64,000 bases of DNA from Helicoverpa zea (taxonomy: Eukaryota > Arthropoda > Insecta > Lepidoptera > Noctuidae). Positions 63,601 through 64,000 of the stretch are shown here, piece after piece (position 1 is the stretch's first letter; the number at the start of each line of letters is the position of its first letter). The notes under the pieces are model-generated. The model ran no database searches and was not told where the DNA came from. It saw only the letters and a list, made by a program, of their open reading frames with translations. The stretch spans positions 3,410,001 through 3,474,000 of the forward strand of contig NC_061466.1 in the NCBI RefSeq assembly GCF_022581195.2, in the 5' to 3' direction. Position numbers and translations under genes: made by a program.

Positions 63601-64000
63601 GAAGATGATTATACTATTACGCATTTATTGCTCAGTGATCTGAGGGTAAGTAATTTTTTATAAATCAGGTAGATTTAGGGCTGATTTTTCAATCATCAGT
63701 TAACTTCTATCTGAAGAATAAATATGGCGGTTTGACATATTTTCCATACAAAAGCTGTCAAAACGTCAAACATATTCCTCAGATAAAAGTTATCTGGCGA
63801 TTGAAAAATCAGCCCTTAGGGTGCTAGACTAAAAGTTTAAGGAGACTATATGAAGTTTTTTTTTTTGATTCTTTGGATTATGTGATGATCTTATTTTTTT
63901 TTGTTGTACTTCCAGCGAGAGCAGTCCCGGCGCATCTGGCACGGGCAGTACACGCGCTGGCCGGACTACGGCGTGCCGGGCGGCGGCAGCGCGCAGCCCG
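18595..64000 (+). CDS. Ptpmeg2: Tyrosine-protein phosphatase non-receptor type 9 / Ptpmeg2 (partial at right edge)
   Basis: Orthologue of PTPN9/PTP-MEG2: an N-terminal CRAL-TRIO (Sec14-like) lipid-binding domain joined to a classical tyrosine phosphatase domain. The family acts on secretory vesicles and in receptor signalling. Twelve exons lie in the window: 18595-18627, 24947-25168, 25437-25526, 27209-27349, 54284-54492, 56140-56252, 56564-56687, 57588-57664, 59361-59547, 60288-60451, 63416-63645, 63916-64000+. All junctions keep frame (phases 0,0,0,0,2,1,2,1,2,1,0), giving 558 residues up to the edge. Exons 1-5 hold CRAL-TRIO, 6-9 a linker, 10-12 the first half of the phosphatase. The window ends after WPDYGVP, so the HCSAGxGRTG cysteine loop lies beyond. 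Intron 4 spans about 26.9 kb. No frameshift or stop is seen. Confidence 0.95.
20380..20612 (+). mobile_element. Decayed LINE reverse-transcriptase C-terminus
   Basis: Reads QRNEDHVMRKVMSMNVEG, and after a frameshift MAIKDVACEMMAHRKIWKK then TYCAEPK and stop. This matches the usual C-terminal pattern (GHVMRR..., DREKWKKKTYCADPK) of lepidopteran retrotransposon endonuclease-reverse transcriptases. A pseudogene fragment. Confidence 0.65.
23350..23583 (+). mobile_element. 5'-truncated tRNA-derived SINE
   Basis: Nearly identical to the 3' part of the full SINE at 30826-31220, and ends GGCTCGGAGGATGATG. It is flanked by a perfect 16-bp duplication AATATTGAAAAACATA at 23334-23349 and 23584-23599. 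It lacks the A and B boxes, so it cannot be transcribed by Pol III. Confidence 0.92.
24394..24413 (+). repeat. Poly(T) run
   Basis: Twenty T in a row. Possibly the trace of a minus-strand retroposed tail, though no body is evident beside it. Confidence 0.9.
24947..25168 (+). CDS. Ptpmeg2: Ptpmeg2 exon 2 (CRAL-TRIO N-terminal part)
   Basis: 74 residues: ATKAFLDALSESG, SRATAIKFLLARKFDVARA, RREGLNKFEPFEDPL, GKFTIL. The RAIKFLLARKFD-type block is the CRAL-TRIO-N helix set. It is much more GC-rich than the surrounding introns. Confidence 0.95.
25437..25526 (+). CDS. Ptpmeg2: Ptpmeg2 exon 3
   Basis: 30 residues, PTRDATGAAIAVFTANKHFP to QITLQ, matching the RDPTGASIALFTA segment that opens the lipid-binding fold. 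Flanked by TTTGCAG and GTAAAA. Confidence 0.95.
25527..27208 (+). other. Ptpmeg2 intron 3
   Basis: 1.7 kb, AT-rich, with a Helitron-like repeat at 26558-26753. No other gene is seen. Confidence 0.7.
26558..26753 (+). mobile_element. Helitron-like non-autonomous repeat
   Basis: Starts TCTATACTTAATATTATAAA, has GTTTGTTTGTTTAAACGCGC and CTACTGGTCCGATTT blocks, and ends with a GCGGGTGAAACCGC hairpin followed by AGAAGCTAG. It is inserted between A and T. TC start, 3' hairpin and CTAG end are Helitron hallmarks. Confidence 0.7.
27209..27349 (+). CDS. Ptpmeg2: Ptpmeg2 exon 4 (CRAL-TRIO core)
   Basis: 47 residues: GVVYQLDVALQSVETQRAGL, VFIYDMTDSKYTNFDYELSQ, KILTMLK. The VFIYDM strand is the diagnostic CRAL-TRIO motif. 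Confidence 0.95.
27350..30814 (+). other. Ptpmeg2 intron 4, first part
   Basis: AT-rich. The only repeat identified is the retroelement tail at 28640-28757. A 111-codon open frame at 28367-28702 runs into that repeat and resembles no protein. A patch at about 29870-30000 is GC-richer, of unknown meaning. Confidence 0.6.
28640..28757 (+). repeat. Retroelement 3' tail repeat
   Basis: Same family as 8563-8700: GGAGTTTCTTGCCGGTTCTT, a GACCCACTCTTTGGAACC block, ending in AAATAAATATTT. Confidence 0.65.
30826..31220 (+). mobile_element. Full-length tRNA-derived SINE
   Basis: 395 bp with an internal Pol III promoter: A box around TGGCCTAGTGGG (30849-30860) and B box GGTTCGATCCC (30891-30901). It ends AAAAGGCTCGGAGGATGATG. 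It is flanked by a perfect 11-bp duplication ATTTTCCAGCT at 30815-30825 and 31221-31231. The tRNA-like head explains why part of it resembles a tRNA gene. The tail type (GATGATG) matches the RTE LINEs here, which probably mobilise it. Confidence 0.95.
31232..33303 (+). other. Ptpmeg2 intron 4, second part
   Basis: Contains the GC-rich island at 31830-32340. The rest is AT-rich with no gene recognised. Confidence 0.5.
31830..32340 (+). promoter_or_regulatory. GC-rich island, candidate alternative promoter and first exon
   Basis: A block of about 165 bp (31830-31995) is strongly GC-rich in an AT-rich intron and holds TGACGTCAGTC (31930-31940), which is a CRE palindrome overlapping an initiator-like TCAGTC. 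A possible splice donor ATCTAAG|GTACGC follows near 32338. There is no transcript evidence, so this is an inference. Confidence 0.35.
33304..34861 (+). mobile_element. Tc1-like (DD34E) DNA transposon, apparently intact
   Basis: 1558 bp, with 27-bp perfect inverted ends that start CACACATCAAAAGTGTCTAG and run through GGATCAA, flanked by the TA target duplication (33302-33303 and 34862-34863). It contains one uninterrupted transposase gene. Perfect ends plus an intact frame suggest recent activity. Confidence 0.95.
33566..34591 (+). CDS. Tc1-like transposase
   Basis: 341 aa from ATG 33566; an in-frame ATG at 33464 would add 34 residues that do not look like the family. The N-terminus MERRRHLSREEMLRAVGMIE with a paired HTH region (TSQSVISRLWTRYRSTGTVA, then TVRNRLHEVNLHSRRP) binds the TIRs. 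Catalytic residues: Asp in CFSDESRFGM, Asp in LMHDNARPHTA, Glu in SPDLNPIEHAWD. Thirty-four residues separate the second Asp and the Glu, so DD34E. It inserts into TA by cut and paste. AATAAA lies just downstream, near 34604. No defects are seen. Confidence 0.95.
   Translation: MERRRHLSREEMLRAVGMIEAGSRQRTVALALNTSQSVISRLWTRYRSTGTVAERHGGRYRCTTRRQDRYIQILTRRAPTITAMMLAVRLHHSSGNLISDQTVRNRLHEVNLHSRRPLRVPPIAMHNRRIRYQWALEHRNWAEEQWRFVCFSDESRFGMRPDTRRIRHWRTPGRQQRLKSCQEVHPYSGGTIMVWAGIWIGGRTELIWIRSNLNAQIYAETIVSDVIVPLQVQIGPLFQLMHDNARPHTARVVRQTLAAANINVLPWPAQSPDLNPIEHAWDMLQRRALPNMEGIQSQEDLFLLLQRTWAAIPHRDLDELILSMPNRCSCVVSVRGRNTDY
34864..37603 (+). other. Ptpmeg2 intron 4, third part
   Basis: No gene or mobile element recognised. 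GC-richer patches lie near 35815-35880 and 36520-36680, and might be conserved regulatory DNA. Confidence 0.45.
37604..37805. mobile_element. Short MITE with CRE-like ends
   Basis: 202 bp with perfect 35-bp inverted ends beginning GGCTGATTTACATTGAGTCA and reaching ACTGACGTCAGT. The interior is a run of CAGT/CTGA-like words. No clear target duplication. Confidence 0.85.
37806..40886 (+). other. Ptpmeg2 intron 4, fourth part
   Basis: Contains the GC-rich island at 38390-38520 and GC-richer patches near 39340-39545 and 40440-40560. No gene recognised. Confidence 0.45.
38390..38520 (+). promoter_or_regulatory. Second GC-rich island, candidate promoter or enhancer
   Basis: GC-rich block with GTGACGTCAC (a full CRE palindrome near 38442), then CATTATAAGG and TATCAGTGC downstream. 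The arrangement resembles a core promoter, but the TATA-to-initiator spacing is short. Not verifiable here. Confidence 0.3.
40887..41601. mobile_element. Foldback (long inverted repeat) element
   Basis: Ends AAAGGACAATGGGCA (40887-40901) and the reverse complement (41587-41601). The arms match over roughly 220-240 bp (40887-41124 with 41381-41601), for example GTTTGTCCGTTCTGAGATAT. A third copy of the inner module lies in direct orientation at about 41217-41330. No coding sequence. Confidence 0.85.
41602..45431 (+). other. Ptpmeg2 intron 4, fifth part
   Basis: No gene recognised. GC-richer patches near 42885-43030 and 44020-44130, and an unusual block at 44820-44960, could be regulatory DNA. 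Confidence 0.4.
45444..45870 (-). mobile_element. 5'-truncated RTE-type LINE
   Basis: The minus strand encodes the reverse-transcriptase C-terminal tail: MEMAMLGVSLRARIRNEEI, KLKWQWAGHIARR, SVGRPPARWTDDLVKVAG, VQQWTSYG then stop, with a GAT-repeat 3' end. It is flanked by a 12-bp duplication GTAGTGAATTAT at 45432-45443 and 45871-45882, so the copy is complete as a truncated insertion. Not a host gene. Confidence 0.9.
45883..49964 (+). other. Ptpmeg2 intron 4, sixth part
   Basis: AT-rich. The only coding-like trace is the possible Harbinger relic at 47460-47900. A moderately GC-rich patch at 46130-46330 has no recognisable content. Confidence 0.4.
47460..47900 (+). pseudogene. Possible relic of a PIF/Harbinger transposase first exon
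   Basis: An ATG at about 47712 opens MCDLEYLDVLEYY. After a one-base shift the text continues ESVRGPNRMRHRQNLF and DDNFRYKYRF, which has the spacing of the RPKRxRxRxNPFE...DEEFRxRFRF block at the start of many Harbinger transposases. The upstream DNA is TATAAAAC-rich, as in element ends. Weak but not random-looking. Confidence 0.3.
50115..50335. mobile_element. MITE inserted in the LINE
   Basis: Inverted ends TTCGGCCATTCAGAGAATGC through TGACGACGTAA, about 55 bp perfect, flanked by CTATAG at 50109-50114 and 50336-50341. 221 bp. It splits the LINE frame between the endonuclease end and the following connector. Confidence 0.88.
50671..51235 (+). repeat. Interspersed repeat inserted in the LINE
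   Basis: Starts CCGGCCAAGTGCGAGTCGGA and ends GGCTACGGAACCCTAAAAA. The GGGTTCCGT word near the left end and ACGGAACCC at the right end form a short inverted pair. Removing it restores the LINE reading ...NILKK CINNLQ..., which shows it is a separate insertion. This sequence is common in lepidopteran genomes; I do not assign its class. Confidence 0.8.
51146..51182 (+). repeat. Microsatellite (ACGGACAG)n
   Basis: About four and a half 8-bp units inside the repeat above. Confidence 0.9.
51236..53107 (+). pseudogene. LINE ORF2, reverse-transcriptase part
   Basis: The frame runs to a stop near 51536 and resumes in another frame by 51560, so at least one frameshift has killed the protein. From 51560 to 53107 it is open for 515 codons with the RT motifs in order: KSSGYDNITTELIK, PLHKKNAKTDKNNYRPIAL, KEQFGFRKGKSTRLA, FLDLSKAFDVVDH, GVPQGSILGPLLFLIYVND, and the catalytic FADDTS (about residue 233). 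The thumb region LKINLDKTKIINF and ITVNEHLIWKDHID follows. The C-terminal tail has no RNase H domain. It can no longer move by itself. Confidence 0.88.
53327..54045 (+). repeat. GC-rich retroelement 3' end with (ATT)n tail
   Basis: GC-rich non-coding block directly after the tail of the LINE, ending GCGGGGCTTATTATTATTAT. The composition and the microsatellite tail suggest the 3' untranslated part of a different non-LTR element that inserted beside or into the first tail. No target duplication beyond a possible TTGTA. Confidence 0.55.
54284..54492 (+). CDS. Ptpmeg2: Ptpmeg2 exon 5 (end of CRAL-TRIO)
   Basis: GGYPAKLKKVLIVTAPLWFK, FRILRLFVREKLRERVH, HVPRSSLPKQLGG. The YPxxLKKVLIVxAPxWF and LPxxLGG motifs close the lipid-binding fold. 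The exon follows the 26.9-kb intron and ends in phase 2. Confidence 0.95.
54493..56139 (+). other. Ptpmeg2 intron 5
   Basis: 1.6 kb with a diverged SINE at 54546-54732; the rest is AT-rich without features. Confidence 0.65.
54546..54732 (+). mobile_element. Old, diverged SINE copy
   Basis: Shares the block order of the SINE at 30826-31220 (CCCCGGCTGTCAT, CCTTACGGGTAG, TCACTGGTACC, GAGAAAAGGCTAGG) with many substitutions and deletions. Confidence 0.75.
56140..56252 (+). CDS. Ptpmeg2: Ptpmeg2 exon 6 (linker)
   Basis: Completes W then LEHCKNCYTNNLQNAKLDAV, IDEYVISNHIPPIKPQNG. Less conserved linker. The frame is confirmed by both splice phases. Confidence 0.88.
56253..56563 (+). other. Ptpmeg2 intron 6
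   Basis: 311 bases, AT-rich, nothing recognised. Confidence 0.7.
56564..56687 (+). CDS. Ptpmeg2: Ptpmeg2 exon 7 (linker)
   Basis: IIEHEGECDMTSDRAARLGD, NKTDMHISGDPPYTCDPSPL. Acidic, probably disordered. Acceptor TTTGTCAG, donor GTACCC, which is a weak donor. Confidence 0.82.
56688..57587 (+). other. Ptpmeg2 intron 7
   Basis: 900 bases, AT-rich, nothing recognised. Confidence 0.65.
57588..57664 (+). CDS. Ptpmeg2: Ptpmeg2 exon 8 (small linker exon)
   Basis: HTHGYNGDMKSRHINSGDED then DIDIS. Not an open frame long enough to stand out alone; supported by TTTCTAG/GTGAGT sites and matching phases (2 in, 1 out). Could be alternatively spliced. Confidence 0.75.
57665..59360 (+). other. Ptpmeg2 intron 8
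   Basis: 1.7 kb, AT-rich, no element recognised. Confidence 0.6.
59361..59547 (+). CDS. Ptpmeg2: Ptpmeg2 exon 9 (GC-rich linker, start of phosphatase region)
   Basis: RGTWSSGEVSPGLSDEEAGG, GESPAALLARVRALGRRGLA, AEYDELRSRPPQGTFHHAK. The AEYDELRSRPPxGTFHxAK part corresponds to the helix opening the PTPN9 phosphatase domain (EEYEDIRRENPVGTF). Extremely GC-rich with a Gly-rich run. Confidence 0.92.
59746..59881. mobile_element. Small MITE with TA duplication
   Basis: Inverted ends CAGATACCGGCACGGATATT and the matching reverse of the right end (CAGTTATCGACACGGATATC), 19 of 24 positions identical, flanked by TA on both sides. 136 bp. Tc1/mariner-type target. Confidence 0.6.
59898..59933. repeat. 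Perfect 16-bp hairpin
   Basis: CACGGTACAGTGAAGG, a 4-base loop AGTA, then the exact reverse complement. It lies 16 bases after the MITE. Confidence 0.95.
60288..60451 (+). CDS. Ptpmeg2: Ptpmeg2 exon 10 (phosphatase domain)
   Basis: NLAKNRYTDVLCYDHSRVLL, DYINANYVDGYKQKNAYICT. The KNRYxDVxxYDHSRV pTyr-loop and DYINANYxDGY motifs are diagnostic for classical PTPs. Confidence 0.97.
61850..62260. repeat. GC-rich block with GCATGC minisatellite
   Basis: About 220 bp of GC-rich sequence (with the palindrome GGCCGGCTCTGCCGGCC at about 62018) followed by variable TGCATGCCTGCTT-like units (62135-62220). It looks like an interspersed repeat rather than a gene. The long minus-strand frame across it follows from its composition. 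Confidence 0.55.
63113..63320. repeat. Possible MITE
   Basis: GGTGTCCGCCCACGTCAGAC then TTTTTGTAGGAC at the left, and an imperfect reverse counterpart at the right (CTCCTACAAAAAATCGATC, TCGGACATGGGC). TTGTAGGAC occurs three times. Ends are not clean. Confidence 0.3.
63416..63645 (+). CDS. Ptpmeg2: Ptpmeg2 exon 11 (phosphatase domain)
   Basis: PLPKTFGDFWRMVWEQGTLV, VVMTTRAVERGRVKCGQYWP, EHEDDYTITHLLLSDLR. Contains the DFWRMVWE and KCGQYWP motifs of the family. Confidence 0.97.
63678..63815. mobile_element. MITE with TTA duplication in intron 11
   Basis: 138 bp with perfect 17-bp inverted ends GGGCTGATTTTTCAATC, flanked by TTA at 63675-63677 and 63816-63818. A TTA target and ends starting GGG fit the PIF/Harbinger superfamily. 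Confidence 0.9.
63916..64000 (+). CDS. Ptpmeg2: Ptpmeg2 exon 12 (partial)
   Basis: REQSRRIWHGQYTRWPDYGV then PGGGSAQP and the window edge. WPDYGVP is the WPD loop with the general-acid Asp. Confidence 0.95.

Overview
This window is eukaryotic nuclear DNA from a moth or butterfly (Lepidoptera), probably a noctuid-like moth. The evidence is AT-rich non-coding DNA, genes split by GT-AG introns, insect orthologues (TIMM29, mRpL23, a CG13380-like protein, Ptpmeg2) and a dense set of repeat types typical of Lepidoptera: Helitron-like repeats ending in CTAG, RTE tails made of GAT repeats, tRNA-derived SINEs and many MITEs. The species assignment is an inference from these repeat types. No prokaryotic genes, CRISPR arrays or operons are present.

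Layout. 1-2.2 kb: AT-rich flank and TIMM29 on the minus strand. 2.6-4.4 kb: an old inverted-repeat element. 4.37-12.12 kb: two PIF/Harbinger transposons in tandem. The first is an internally deleted copy. The second is full length and carries two genes that both read cleanly across all their introns: a Myb/SANT-like protein (plus strand, 5 exons, 321 aa) and a HARBI1-type DDE transposase (minus strand, 5 exons, 363 aa). 12.1-13.4 kb: a small two-exon gene for a secreted proline-rich peptide (88 aa, minus strand); the Harbinger pair lies in its presumed 3' UTR. 12.7-14.6 kb: three related MITEs. 15.2-15.9 kb: a CG13380-like cysteine-rich protein. 16.6-18.0 kb: mRpL23 on the minus strand.

From 18.6 kb to the right edge the window is one gene, Ptpmeg2 (PTPN9 orthologue), on the plus strand and head to head with mRpL23. 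Eleven complete exons and the start of a twelfth encode the CRAL-TRIO lipid-binding domain, a linker and the first half of the tyrosine phosphatase domain. All exon phases agree. The window ends just after the WPD loop, before the catalytic cysteine motif.

Intron 4 of Ptpmeg2 is about 26.9 kb and holds most of the mobile DNA: a tRNA-derived SINE with target-site duplication, an apparently intact Tc1-like (DD34E) transposon with 27-bp perfect TIRs, a 0.7-kb foldback element, a truncated RTE LINE, and a nest made of a broken LINE interrupted by a MITE and another repeat. It also holds two GC-rich islands with CRE-like sites that could be alternative promoters. The features most worth following up are the autonomous Harbinger copy beside its own deletion derivative (which also preserves a Helitron empty site), the Tc1 copy, and the small secreted-peptide gene.
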